Part shown: in pieces, positions 29,395 through 39,407 of the stretch
How the letters are laid out: every line of letters begins with the position of its first letter
Numbering within the stretch: the first letter of the stretch is position 1
The notes under the pieces: model-generated
Database searches by the model: none
What the model was told of the DNA's origin: nothing
What the model saw: the letters and a program-made list of their open reading frames with translations, nothing else
Program-made: the position numbers and the translations under genes
Origin: an uncultured SAR116 cluster alpha proteobacterium
Lineage (GTDB): Bacteria > Pseudomonadota > Alphaproteobacteria > Puniceispirillales > Marisalimonadaceae
Direction: 5' to 3'
Assembly: GCA_902619485.1 (NCBI GenBank)
Contig: CACNEF010000002.1
Location: 1-64,000 of the forward strand
Length of the DNA: 64,000 nucleotides

Positions 29395-30018
29395 CTATTT
29401 AGGAGAATTAATTATAATTTTCATGGATTTTGTCTTATTATTGAATAATTCAAGAACCTCGTTAGTGAAATCAATGCTTTGATTATTAAATAAAAAAACG
29501 TTTTCTTTAAGCAAAACAACATTAATATTTTTATTTATTGAAACATCTTTAATAATTTGAGCTAATAAATCCTTAATATTTTTTTGAATTTTTTGAAAAG
29601 ACTTATTTAATACAGCTCTCTCATCTTTATATTTTTTTTGAATTTTAAAAACTTCTTTTTTAAATAATTTCACTCTTTTTTTATATTCAGATTCTGCAAT
29701 ATTATTTTTAAGTTTTTTTAAACTCTCCTCCTTTTGTTTAAGCAAAATTTGTTTTTGTTTAATTTTTTCATTAATTTCTTTCTCTAAAGTCAGGAATTTA
29801 TTACCTAATAGCTTCATAGCATTTGAGCTTTTCAAAATATATCTAAAATCAATAATTCCTATTTTATTATTATCAATAACATTTGAAATTTTAAGACTAT
29901 TCTGAGGTTTCAAACGATAATAATTAGATCTATTACTATTAATAAATTTATGAAACTTATTATCAATTGCAGTTGAAAAAAATAGTAAATCTAGAAAAAA
30001 CATTTCAAGTCCAAACAA
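29395..30018 (-). CDS. OmpH/Skp-like periplasmic chaperone
   Basis: IGIIDFRYILKSSNAMK followed by long basic coiled coil; position between bamA and lpxD. Confidence 0.75.
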   Translation of the reverse strand: MFGLEMFFLDLLFFSTAIDNKFHKFINSNRSNYYRLKPQNSLKISNVIDNNKIGIIDFRYILKSSNAMKLLGNKFLTLEKEINEKIKQKQILLKQKEESLKKLKNNIAESEYKKRVKLFKKEVFKIQKKYKDERAVLNKSFQKIQKNIKDLLAQIIKDVSINKNINVVLLKENVFLFNNQSIDFTNEVLELFNNKTKSMKIIINSPK

Positions 30019-30023
30019 AAACT

Positions 30024-32297
30024 TTAAAAACTAGTACCAATACTAAATTGAAAGTTTTCTTCAATATCATAACTTTTACTTTTTAATGGAAAGCCCCAAA
30101 TTATTTGCAATGGACCTACTGGAGTACTCATTGACAAACCAAAGCCGCTAGTAATTCTAGGCTCCTTGTCATCGTAACCCTGGACACCTGATTCATAATC
30201 TGTACCCCATATTGATCCAACATCTGAAAAAATTAACCATTCTAAACCAGTATCATTTGGCATAAATTTATCAGATTTAAGCTCGAAAGATAAATTATAA
30301 AAATTATTTCCACCTATTGCCTGATTATTACCTGTATCACGAGGACCAATTCCGTCGTTGTCAAAGCCTCTTACAGATTTTCCTCCTAAGAAAAAACGAT
30401 TAGATGAAGTAATATTATCTTCTATAGCCCTAATGATCCCTAAACCTGTTTTGAAGCCTAAAATATAATCTCCATAATCAATTGGATAATATGATTTTAA
30501 ATTAAAAACAGATTTATAAAATTTAGCATCACCACCAATTCCTGATAAAGTATTATCAATATGCCATTTATAACCAGAAGTTGGATTAAAAAAACTATCT
30601 CTAGTATCCTTAGACAAAGTATGAGTAATTGATGAAGTAGTAATTTCTATACCCTCTTCTCCAGTAGCAGATGCTGCTGTTGAAGTACTAGAAGTAGTGG
30701 TTTCAGAAACAGAAAAGTTATATTTAAATGATTGAAATAAATCATTATGATTAACACCTACTCCTACATTAAAACCTGACTTGTCAGTTGTTACATCTCC
30801 TGATGAATTTTCACTTTTTTGATCATATAAACCACCAAATAAAGATAAATGTCTGTCTAAAAAATAAGGTTCTGTCATATCGATATTATAAGTTGTTTTT
30901 TGACTAGATGAACTTACTTCAAATTTTAACTTTTTTCCTTCACCTAGAAAATTTCTTTCACTTAAACCAAAAGTTAATGTTGTATTATTTAATGAAGAAT
31001 AACCAATACCAAAAGAAGCAGCACCAGTATTTGTTTCTTGAACTTCAATTAATATATCAATAGATTTAGGAGAATTTGAATCTTGCAATTTATAATTTAC
31101 TGACTGAAAATAACCTAATCTTTTTAGAGAGTTGATAGAAGAATTAAGTTTTGATTTATTAAAAGGATCTCCTTCTAAGAATGATAATTCCCTCCTAATA
31201 ACACTGTCGTTAGTCCTTGTGTTTCCTAATATGGTAATTTTATTAATATATTTTTCAATACCTTCAGTAATATTAAAATTTATATTAACTAAATTTTTTC
31301 TTTTTTGTAATGTTGAATTAACTTTAACAAAACTATATCCACTATTCTCAAAAAAATTAACCAAAATTTTTGAAGATTCCTCAAGAGCTCTAGAATTGAA
31401 AAAATCACCCTTTTTTAAATATAATTCTTTTAATAAATTTTTTTTATCGTCAATAAGTGTAGTATTAATATTTATTTTATCTATGGAATATCTCTGTCCT
31501 TCACTAATAATAAAATTTATATTAAAACCTGAAAAATCAGGAAGAAGATCTCCTCTAGCCACTTTGACATTGAAATCTAAGTAACCTCTCTGACTATAAA
31601 ACTCTTTAAGTTTTAATTTATCATAATCTAAACGTTCGGGTATAAATTTATTTGATCCAAAGATTTTATACCAAGCATCTTCTTTAGTTGATATTATTGA
31701 CCTCAACTCTTTATCAGAAAAATTTTTATTACCTGTAAAATTAATGTTTTTTACAACAAGCAAAGATCCTTCATTAATTTCAAAATTTAGATTTACCCTT
31801 CCTTCGCCTATTTCAATTTTTTTGATATTAACTTGGGCTAAATATCGTCCAATTTTTTGATATTCTACTTTTATTTTTTTTATTGAATCACTTATATCAT
31901 TTTTATTAAAAATATCTCTTGATTTTATTGAAATTAAATTACTCAAAGTATCATTTTCTAACAAATCGTTTCCTGTAAAAGAAATTTCATTAATAATAGG
32001 ATATTCTTCAACATTGATTATTAGAATGTTATTATCGACTTTTAAACTTACTTTGTTAAACATACCAGAATTATACAAGTCTTTTGTAAATTTATTTAAA
32101 ACTTCATTGTTAAAATTTGTATTTGGGTATTCTGGAAAAAAATTTAGAATGAATGTTTTAGATAACCTTTGTGTTCCATTTATTTTAACTTTTTCAATTC
32201 TTAATTGATCAGCATAAGATAAAGAGAATTTTGCTAGAATCATAAATATCAGCAAAAATTTATTGAATGATAAAATAAAGTTTGAAAAATTAAACAT
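30024..32297 (-). CDS. bamA: outer membrane protein assembly factor BamA
   Basis: N-terminal signal, five POTRA-like repeats, C-terminal barrel with VRGFDNDGIGPRD and terminal F. Confidence 0.95.
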   Translation of the reverse strand: MFNFSNFILSFNKFLLIFMILAKFSLSYADQLRIEKVKINGTQRLSKTFILNFFPEYPNTNFNNEVLNKFTKDLYNSGMFNKVSLKVDNNILIINVEEYPIINEISFTGNDLLENDTLSNLISIKSRDIFNKNDISDSIKKIKVEYQKIGRYLAQVNIKKIEIGEGRVNLNFEINEGSLLVVKNINFTGNKNFSDKELRSIISTKEDAWYKIFGSNKFIPERLDYDKLKLKEFYSQRGYLDFNVKVARGDLLPDFSGFNINFIISEGQRYSIDKININTTLIDDKKNLLKELYLKKGDFFNSRALEESSKILVNFFENSGYSFVKVNSTLQKRKNLVNINFNITEGIEKYINKITILGNTRTNDSVIRRELSFLEGDPFNKSKLNSSINSLKRLGYFQSVNYKLQDSNSPKSIDILIEVQETNTGAASFGIGYSSLNNTTLTFGLSERNFLGEGKKLKFEVSSSSQKTTYNIDMTEPYFLDRHLSLFGGLYDQKSENSSGDVTTDKSGFNVGVGVNHNDLFQSFKYNFSVSETTTSSTSTAASATGEEGIEITTSSITHTLSKDTRDSFFNPTSGYKWHIDNTLSGIGGDAKFYKSVFNLKSYYPIDYGDYILGFKTGLGIIRAIEDNITSSNRFFLGGKSVRGFDNDGIGPRDTGNNQAIGGNNFYNLSFELKSDKFMPNDTGLEWLIFSDVGSIWGTDYESGVQGYDDKEPRITSGFGLSMSTPVGPLQIIWGFPLKSKSYDIEENFQFSIGTSF

Positions 32298-32341
32298 GTT
32301 GTTATTTTATATTGTTTTTTTTTAATGTATAGCAATTATAT

Positions 32342-33412
32342 CTATAAACCTAAATCAAAAGCTGTTACTAATATCATCAATGAAATTAAAAATAAAAAAC
32401 CAAATTTTAGTAAGAATAATTGTATCGAACCTGTTAAAGGTTTTCCAAATATCAACTCATAAGTAAAAAGTAAAATATAGCCGCCATCTAAAGCTGGTAT
32501 TGGTAATAGATTTATCAATCCTAAGTTTATTGACAAAATTGCCATTAAAAAAATTATTGACGCTAGACCTCTGTCTAAACTTGTACCAGAAATTTTTGCA
32601 ATACCAATAGGACCCAAGACATCTTTTTTATCTACTTCTAATGATAATAGAGCACTTAAACCTTTTAACCACTCATGTGTCATGTTAATAGAGTCCAAAA
32701 CTCCAAATTTTAAAGCTGGTAAAATGGATAGTGTAATTAATTCAGACGGCGCTGCAGTTACACCAATCCTCCCCAAAACTCTTTTTGAATTTTTTTCATA
32801 AAATTCATCAGGAACAATATTAATATACAAAACATTCTCATTTCTTAAAACTTCAAATAAAAGATTGTTTTTTGGATTTTTTTCAACAATATTTTTGATA
32901 TCAGAAAAATTTTTGGTTTTCATATTATTTATACTAATAACTTTATCTCCAGAAATGATTCCACCAATTTTAGCTGGTTTAGTGTCTAGTACTTCATTTA
33001 TAATTGGAGGAGAAACATATCTACCATTGAAATAATAGAGGCTTGTAATTAAAATCAACCCTAATATCAAATTAGCTAAGGGCCCAGACAAAACAATCAT
33101 GAATCTAGAAAATAAATTAGCTTGCAAAAAAGTATCTTTTTCTAATAAGTTTTTATCATCTTTTTTTGTAAGATTTACAAGTTCGCCTTTCATTTTTACA
33201 TAACCACCTAATGGTATTAAGGAAAATTTCCATCTAGTATTATTTTTGTCAGTATAACCAAATATTTCAGGCCCAAAACCAATCGAGAATGACTCTACGC
33301 TTACACCAGACTTTTTTGCAGCAAAATAGTGCCCTAGCTCATGAAAGAATATCAAAGGGGTTAAAACAATAAAAAAACCAATTAATGATGTAAAAAAATC
33401 ACTCTCAACCAT
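32342..33412 (-). CDS. rseP: RIP metalloprotease RseP
   Basis: FFHELGHYFAAK, PDZ region, LLPIPALDGGYI. Confidence 0.95.
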   Translation of the reverse strand: MVESDFFTSLIGFFIVLTPLIFFHELGHYFAAKKSGVSVESFSIGFGPEIFGYTDKNNTRWKFSLIPLGGYVKMKGELVNLTKKDDKNLLEKDTFLQANLFSRFMIVLSGPLANLILGLILITSLYYFNGRYVSPPIINEVLDTKPAKIGGIISGDKVISINNMKTKNFSDIKNIVEKNPKNNLLFEVLRNENVLYINIVPDEFYEKNSKRVLGRIGVTAAPSELITLSILPALKFGVLDSINMTHEWLKGLSALLSLEVDKKDVLGPIGIAKISGTSLDRGLASIIFLMAILSINLGLINLLPIPALDGGYILLFTYELIFGKPLTGSIQLFLLKFGFLFLISLMILVTAFDLGL

Positions 33413-34577
33413 TTATAAATTTCCTTTTAATTAGATTTAATGCATCTATTCTTGCTATTTTATCTATTTCAATTATGTCATCGATATTTTTGGGGATAAA
33501 TGGTTTACAAATATTTAAAGTTTCGTAAACAATATTATAAATATCTATGAATCTAACTTTATTTTTCAAGAAAGCGTCAACAGCAATTTCATTTGAAGCA
33601 TTTAGAACAATTGGAGAGCAACAAGAACTTTCAAGAACTTCCCAACCTAATTTTAATCCTGGGAATTTTTTATAATCAGGTTCAAAAAAATTTAGATTAC
33701 TAATATTGTTTAACGATAATTTTTTTAGATTTAAATTTATTCTTTCAGGCCAATTAAGGGCAACACTTAATGGTGTTATCATATCAGGAAAACCTAAGTT
33801 TGCTAAAATTGAACCATCTTTGTAATGGACTAAACCGTGAATAATATGTTCAGGATGAACTGTAACTTCAATTTTATCACTTCTAATATTAAAAAGCACG
33901 GAAGCTTCAATAATTTCTAATGCTTTATTAAACATAGTAGCACTATCGACTGATATCTTTTCTCCCATTTTCCAAACAGGATGTTTTATTGCATCTTTTG
34001 GTTTAATATTTTTAAAATTTTCAATTGGCATATTTAAAAAAGGGCCTCCTGATGCAGTAAGTGTAATAAAATCAACATTATCAATGTTATTTTTTTCTAG
34101 ACATTGAAATATTGCACTGTGCTCAGAATCCACTGGCAAAATTCTAACTTTCTTCTCGTGACTTTTTTCCATAAAAATTTTACCAGCAGATACTAATGTT
34201 TCTTTATTTGCTATTGCGAGATTGTTCCCAACACTAATTGCGGCAAATGCTGGATACAAACCCGACATTCCAATTATTCCTGAAATTACAATATCACAAT
34301 TTATTTTTGCTAATTCAATTAAGCTAGAGTGTCCTACATATAATTCATTTTTACCATAATATGATTTAGCATTTTTAGGATCAGATAATACAACATTAGG
34401 AACATCAAATTCATTTACTATTTTGCTTAATAATTTTGAGTTGTTGTGAGCAGAGACACCTATAAGATTAAATCTTTCTTTATTTTTTCTTAACAACCGC
34501 AAAGAAGATTCACCAATAGAACCAGTTGCTCCTAACAATATAATATTTTTTTTAATATCCATGATTAAAATTTTCAA
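33405..34577 (-). CDS. dxr: 1-deoxy-D-xylulose 5-phosphate reductoisomerase
   Basis: LLGATGSIGESSLRL, PVDSEHSAIFQ, TASGGPF, VDSATMFNKALE. Confidence 0.96.
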   Translation of the reverse strand: MKILIMDIKKNIILLGATGSIGESSLRLLRKNKERFNLIGVSAHNNSKLLSKIVNEFDVPNVVLSDPKNAKSYYGKNELYVGHSSLIELAKINCDIVISGIIGMSGLYPAFAAISVGNNLAIANKETLVSAGKIFMEKSHEKKVRILPVDSEHSAIFQCLEKNNIDNVDFITLTASGGPFLNMPIENFKNIKPKDAIKHPVWKMGEKISVDSATMFNKALEIIEASVLFNIRSDKIEVTVHPEHIIHGLVHYKDGSILANLGFPDMITPLSVALNWPERINLNLKKLSLNNISNLNFFEPDYKKFPGLKLGWEVLESSCCSPIVLNASNEIAVDAFLKNKVRFIDIYNIVYETLNICKPFIPKNIDDIIEIDKIARIDALNLIKRKFING

Positions 34578-35410
34578 TTAATAGAAATATATAAAAAAGG
34601 TATTACAAAAAAATATCCATCAAATCTATCCATTAAACCTCCATGCCCGGGGATCAAGTTCCCACTATCCTTTACACCTATTTTTCTTTTAAAAGCAGAC
34701 TCTAAAAGGTCTCCAAAAAAAGCAAATATACCTATAAAAAAACCATAAATTAAAGAATATATAACATTAAAGTTCATCAAATCCTTGATAAAATAAGAAA
34801 TCAAAATAGTGGCAGCCAACCCAATAATAGTACCTTCAATTGTTTTGCCCTTACTTACTGAAGGAATTATTTTTCTTTTACCTAATAATTTACCTCCCAA
34901 ATATGCAAAAATATCCATAGTACTAACTAAAATCACAGCATATAAGATTGTATATAATCCATTAGCAAAATGCAAAATAGCTATTAGAGAGAAAAAAGAA
35001 ACAATAATTAAATTTGATAAAATAAAATTGATGAAATTTAATTTTTTGTAAAAAATAAAAATGATATTGAAAAAAATTGCGATAAAAAGAAAGGTTATAT
35101 TATTGTTAAAAGACAAAGAAATCATTTCTATTTTATAAATTTCAAAAATAGTAAAAAACAAAAAAACTACTTGCAAAAAAAAAATTTTTAAAACTTGTGA
35201 TTTTTGTAAAATTTTGGAAGTTAATTTTTCATATTCAAAAAAAACAAAGCCAAAAAGAATGGAAAAGAAAATTGATACAAAAGGATTGCCTAATAAAATT
35301 AAAAATAAAAACAAGAGGGATAATATTATAGTTGAAATAAACCTTTGTCTAAATTCTTTAACATTAACCATAGATGTTATTTTTTTGAAAAGTTTAATTA
35401 TCTCCACCAT
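34574..35410 (-). CDS. cdsA: phosphatidate cytidylyltransferase
   Basis: Multi-TM; SVSKGKTIEGTIIG, KRKIGVKDSGNLIPGHGGLMDRFD. Start uncertain (an internal ATG would remove overlap with uppS). Confidence 0.93.
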   Translation of the reverse strand: MVEIIKLFKKITSMVNVKEFRQRFISTIILSLLFLFLILLGNPFVSIFFSILFGFVFFEYEKLTSKILQKSQVLKIFFLQVVFLFFTIFEIYKIEMISLSFNNNITFLFIAIFFNIIFIFYKKLNFINFILSNLIIVSFFSLIAILHFANGLYTILYAVILVSTMDIFAYLGGKLLGKRKIIPSVSKGKTIEGTIIGLAATILISYFIKDLMNFNVIYSLIYGFFIGIFAFFGDLLESAFKRKIGVKDSGNLIPGHGGLMDRFDGYFFVIPFLYISIN

Positions 35411-36080
35411 ATTTTCTTATTCTTTTAGAGTAATCCAAGATACAACTTTGTAATATTACTTTATCAAAATCAGGCCACATTTGTGGTACAAACATCAACT
35501 CAGTATAAGCCAAATCCCATAGCAAAAAATTGGACAACCTCATTTCCCCACCTGTCCTTATTAATAAATCTGGATCTGGTAGATCTTTATTTAATGTATA
35601 TTTCTTAAAATCCTTTTCACTTATAGGTTTAAAATTTTTATTGTGAATTAAAATTTCATTAATTGCACAGATAATATCTAGTCTACCACCATAATTAAGA
35701 GCTAAGGTTATGACAACACCTTTGTTAGATTGTGACTTATTTTGAATTATTTGTATCTTATCTTTAATTTTTTTTTCAAAAGGCGCTAAATCACCAATAA
35801 ACCTAACTTTAAAATTTTTTTCATTAATTTTTGACAATGTATGGTCTAGAAATTCATTCAACAACCTCATTAAAAAAGAGATCTCTTTACTGGATCTTTT
35901 CCAATTTTCTGTTGAAAAAACAAATACTGTGAGAAATTTTAATTTAAACTCTTGAATGTTATTAATTATATTCCATAAATTTTCAGCACCTCTTTTATGA
36001 CCTTCATAAGATGGTAAATTATTAGCACTCGCCCAGCGTCTATTACCATCCATTATAATAGCTATATGATCTAATCTCAT
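35394..36080 (-). CDS. uppS: isoprenyl transferase (undecaprenyl diphosphate synthase)
   Basis: IAIIMDGNRRWA, FSTENWKR, DPDLLIRTGGEMRLSNFLLWDLAYTEL. Confidence 0.96.
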   Translation of the reverse strand: MRLDHIAIIMDGNRRWASANNLPSYEGHKRGAENLWNIINNIQEFKLKFLTVFVFSTENWKRSSKEISFLMRLLNEFLDHTLSKINEKNFKVRFIGDLAPFEKKIKDKIQIIQNKSQSNKGVVITLALNYGGRLDIICAINEILIHNKNFKPISEKDFKKYTLNKDLPDPDLLIRTGGEMRLSNFLLWDLAYTELMFVPQMWPDFDKVILQSCILDYSKRIRKYGGDN

Positions 36081-36105
36081 ATTTAATTATCTCATATTTA
36101 ATTAT
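36076..36105. repeat. 2 x 15-bp tandem repeat CTCATATTTAATTAT
   Basis: Exact tandem copies at the frr-uppS junction, followed by partial third copy CTAATATTT. Confidence 0.9.
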
Positions 36106-36655
36106 CTAATATTTCTTTTTCTTTGTTTGAAAATACTTCATCAATATTGCTTATGATTTGATCTGTGAGTTGTTGAATTAATAATTCATCTTGATGTTTT
36201 TGATCTTCACTAATTTCACCATTTTTTTGAAGTTTTCGAACATTTTCAACACAATCTCTTCTGATGTTTCTCACTGCAATTTTTGAATTTTCTGCATATT
36301 TTGCCGCAACCTTAGTAATTTCTATTCTTCTTTCTTCAGATAAAGGTGGAATATTAATCCTAATTACATTACCTTCCACCATAGGATTAAGACCTAATGG
36401 GCTTTCTCGTATACTTTTTTCTGTTGCAGCTACTACAGTACTATCCCATACATTCACTAACAATAATCTAGCCTCAGGAACACTAATAGTACTGATCTGA
36501 TTAATAGGCATTAAACTTCCATAAGCATTAACATTTATTTGATCTAACATAGAAGAAGAAGCTCTTCCAATTCTCAGTCCACTTAAATCTTTTTTTAAAG
36601 AATCTATGGCTTTTTCCATTCGAGCTTTTATCTCATTAGATTTTAATTCAGTCAT
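36098..36655 (-). CDS. frr: ribosome recycling factor
   Basis: LRIGRASSSMLDQINVNAYGS, IRINIPPLSEERRIE. Confidence 0.96.
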   Translation of the reverse strand: MTELKSNEIKARMEKAIDSLKKDLSGLRIGRASSSMLDQINVNAYGSLMPINQISTISVPEARLLLVNVWDSTVVAATEKSIRESPLGLNPMVEGNVIRINIPPLSEERRIEITKVAAKYAENSKIAVRNIRRDCVENVRKLQKNGEISEDQKHQDELLIQQLTDQIISNIDEVFSNKEKEILDN

Positions 36656-36666
36656 AAAAATTACTC

Positions 36667-37383
36667 CTAACCAGAAATTAGAGTGAAAGAACCTTCACCT
36701 CTTAAAACTTTTGTAAGATTTCTATTCTTATTTATAGAACAAACTAAAATTGGTATTTTGTTTTCTCTAGCTAAAGATATTGCTGATGCATCCATAACTT
36801 TAAGATCTTTACTTAATACATCAAGATAATTAAGATTTTTAAATTTAATAGCATTTTTATCTTTTTTGGGATCAGCAGAATATACTCCATCAACAAGAGT
36901 TGCTTTAATAATTGCGTCACAATTCATTTCTGATGCTCTAAGAGCAGCTGCTGTATCTGTAGTAAAATATGGATTACCGGTTCCAGCAGCAAATATTACT
37001 ACTCTTCCTTTTTCCATATGTCTCTTTGCTCTTCTTCTAATATATTGTTCACAAACTGCAGAAATTGGCAATGCAGATTGAACTCTTGTTTGTATCCCAA
37101 TTTTCTCCATAGCATTTTGAATAGCCAAGCTGTTCATAACAGTAGCTAGCATACCCATGTAATCACCAGTAGCTCTATCCATTCCGTTTTGTGTATTTGA
37201 TATACCTCTATAAATATTGCCACCACCAACTACTATACATAACTGAATACCTAATTTAACAACTTCATGAATTTGATTTGCGAATGACTTTACAACAGAG
37301 GTATTTATACCAAAAGAGTCATCTCCCATTAAAGATTCACCAGATATTTTGAGAAGAATTTTTTTCCAATTAAATTTATTCAA
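36667..37383 (-). CDS. pyrH: UMP kinase
   Basis: [45 protein letters not shown]. Confidence 0.97.
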   Translation of the reverse strand: MNKFNWKKILLKISGESLMGDDSFGINTSVVKSFANQIHEVVKLGIQLCIVVGGGNIYRGISNTQNGMDRATGDYMGMLATVMNSLAIQNAMEKIGIQTRVQSALPISAVCEQYIRRRAKRHMEKGRVVIFAAGTGNPYFTTDTAAALRASEMNCDAIIKATLVDGVYSADPKKDKNAIKFKNLNYLDVLSKDLKVMDASAISLARENKIPILVCSINKNRNLTKVLRGEGSFTLISG

Positions 37384-37405
37384 AACTTTTCCTGATTTTT
37401 TTTAA

Positions 37406-38332
37406 CTACTTCATACCAGCTGTTGCAGCTACTTCAGCTGCAAAATCATTTTCAGCTACCTCTATTCCTTCACCTAATTTTAGTATTTTAAAATCCTTTA
37501 TACGTACTTGTGTACCAAGATCATTGGATAATTTTTTTATGATATCTTTGATTTTGGTTTCGCCGTCAATTACAGAAATTTGTTCGTTTAAAACCACTTC
37601 TTGAAAAAACTTTTGCAATCTACCCTGAACCATTTTTTCTGCAATTTCTTTAGGCTTTCCTGATGACATTGCTTGATCAATTAGAACTTCTTTTTCTCTT
37701 TCTACTAAATCATTGTCAAGATCGTCAATATTTATTGATTTAGGAGAAGTAGCCGCAATATGCATAGCAATTTGTTTTCCTACACTTGATAACTGATCTT
37801 CTTTTGCTTGGGATTCAATAGCGACTATTACTCCTAGCTTTCCAAGATCTTCTGTTATTTTATTATGAATATATGAAACTAAAATACCTTCTGAAATCTC
37901 AAGATATTCTACTCGTCTAATATTCATATTTTCACCAATAGTAGCAATGTTGTTGTTAAGTTCTTGATCAACAGATCTATCTGTATCAGGAAAAGGCAAT
38001 TTTTTTAAAGTATTAATGTCAGATTTATGAGAAAGAACTAAATTACTGCAACTTTTAACAAAATTTTGAAATAATTCATTTCTTGCAACAAAATCTGTTT
38101 CGGAGTTAATTTCAACCATGGCTCCCTGAACACCATTGATACTTACACCAATTAAACCTTCAGCTGCAACTCTACCAGATTTTTTTGCAACAGCAGATAA
38201 TCCTTGTTTTCTAAGCCAATCAATTGCATCTTCCATGTTTCCGTTAGATTTAACTAAAGCTTTTTTACAGTCCATCATGCCTGCACCACTTTTTTCTCTT
38301 AATTCTTTAACCATAGATGCTGACAAAGTCAT
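37406..38332 (-). CDS. tsf: elongation factor Ts
   Basis: VKELREKSGAGMMDCKKAL, NSETDFVARN, MHIAA. Confidence 0.97.
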   Translation of the reverse strand: MTLSASMVKELREKSGAGMMDCKKALVKSNGNMEDAIDWLRKQGLSAVAKKSGRVAAEGLIGVSINGVQGAMVEINSETDFVARNELFQNFVKSCSNLVLSHKSDINTLKKLPFPDTDRSVDQELNNNIATIGENMNIRRVEYLEISEGILVSYIHNKITEDLGKLGVIVAIESQAKEDQLSSVGKQIAMHIAATSPKSINIDDLDNDLVEREKEVLIDQAMSSGKPKEIAEKMVQGRLQKFFQEVVLNEQISVIDGETKIKDIIKKLSNDLGTQVRIKDFKILKLGEGIEVAENDFAAEVAATAGMK

Positions 38333-38391
38333 GATTTTTCCTTTCTATACTATTTATTCTTATTAGTAGATTCATGGGTTAATTTAATAAT

Positions 38392-39273
38392 TTAATCATT
38401 TTTAATGGAAACGTCTTCATTGGAATCCTCTTCACTTGAAACTTTAGTATCAATATCTTTACTACTTGTAGTGTCTTCAATTATATCAACATCATCAGCT
38501 TTATTTTCAATTGGAGCGTTATCTAATGATTTTTCTTCTACTATATTATCTGACTCACCAATGTCAGCACCACTTTCTTGTAAACTAGTCTCTAATCCTT
38601 TCAATACTGACGCAGCAATTAAATCACAGTATAAGGAGATTGCTCTTAATGCATCATCATTTCCAGGTATTGGATAATCTACATTAGATGGGTTAGTATT
38701 AGTGTCGCATATTGCAATAACTGGTATATTTAAATTATTGGCTTCCAAAACTGCAATAGCCTCTTTGTTAGTATCTATCACAAATAGTGCATCAGGTATA
38801 CCATTCATGTCTTTAATACCGCCTAGGGTTAAATCTAGCTTTTCTTTTTGCCTCTCTATATTAAGTCTTTCTTTCTTAGTTAAATTATTAATTTCCCCAG
38901 ATGAAATTCTATCTTCTAAATTTTTTAGTTTTTTAATAGATTTTGACACGGTCTCCCAATTCGTTAACATGCCTCCTAACCATCTATGATTAACATAATA
39001 TTGTCCACAATTAGAAGCTGCTTGTGCAATTAAATCAGAAGCAGAACGTTTTGTTCCTACAAATAGAAATTTTCCTCCATTTTTGGCAATTGATTGTATC
39101 GCTTCCAATGCTTCATACAACATAGGAACAGTCTTTTCTAAATTAATTATATGAATGCTGTTTCTTTTACCAAATATATATGGTGCCATCTTAGGGTTCC
39201 ATCTTCTAGTATGATGACCAAAATGAACTCCAGCTTCTAGCAATTGACGCATTGTAAACGTAGGTATTGACAT
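38392..39273 (-). CDS. rpsB: 30S ribosomal protein S2 with acidic C-terminal tail
   Basis: [34 protein letters not shown]; ~55-aa acidic tail. Confidence 0.97.
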   Translation of the reverse strand: MSIPTFTMRQLLEAGVHFGHHTRRWNPKMAPYIFGKRNSIHIINLEKTVPMLYEALEAIQSIAKNGGKFLFVGTKRSASDLIAQAASNCGQYYVNHRWLGGMLTNWETVSKSIKKLKNLEDRISSGEINNLTKKERLNIERQKEKLDLTLGGIKDMNGIPDALFVIDTNKEAIAVLEANNLNIPVIAICDTNTNPSNVDYPIPGNDDALRAISLYCDLIAASVLKGLETSLQESGADIGESDNIVEEKSLDNAPIENKADDVDIIEDTTSSKDIDTKVSSEEDSNEDVSIKND

Positions 39274-39280
39274 GATTAAT

Positions 39281-39345
39281 CCTTTTACCGGTTAATGTTA
39301 AAGTAATGTCTACGAACACCGGATGGTTTAAAAACCAAACATTAC
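39281..39345 (-). promoter_or_regulatory. putative rpsB leader pseudoknot overlapping the ribosome-binding site
   Basis: GTAATGT (39345-39339) pairs ACATTAC (39309-39303); enclosed CCGGT (39322-39318) can pair ACCGG (39292-39288), one nt from AAAAGG SD. Confidence 0.55.
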
Positions 39346-39407
39346 ACAAGATTTTTATCTCTTAGATTACTTTCATTAATTTTGCAAGTTTTAAAGTTAC
39401 TAGACAA

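Noticed and set aside
31132-31584. 150-aa plus-strand ORF inside bamA
   Set aside because: Antisense to bamA; hydrophobic composition arises from the reverse complement of K/N/E codons.
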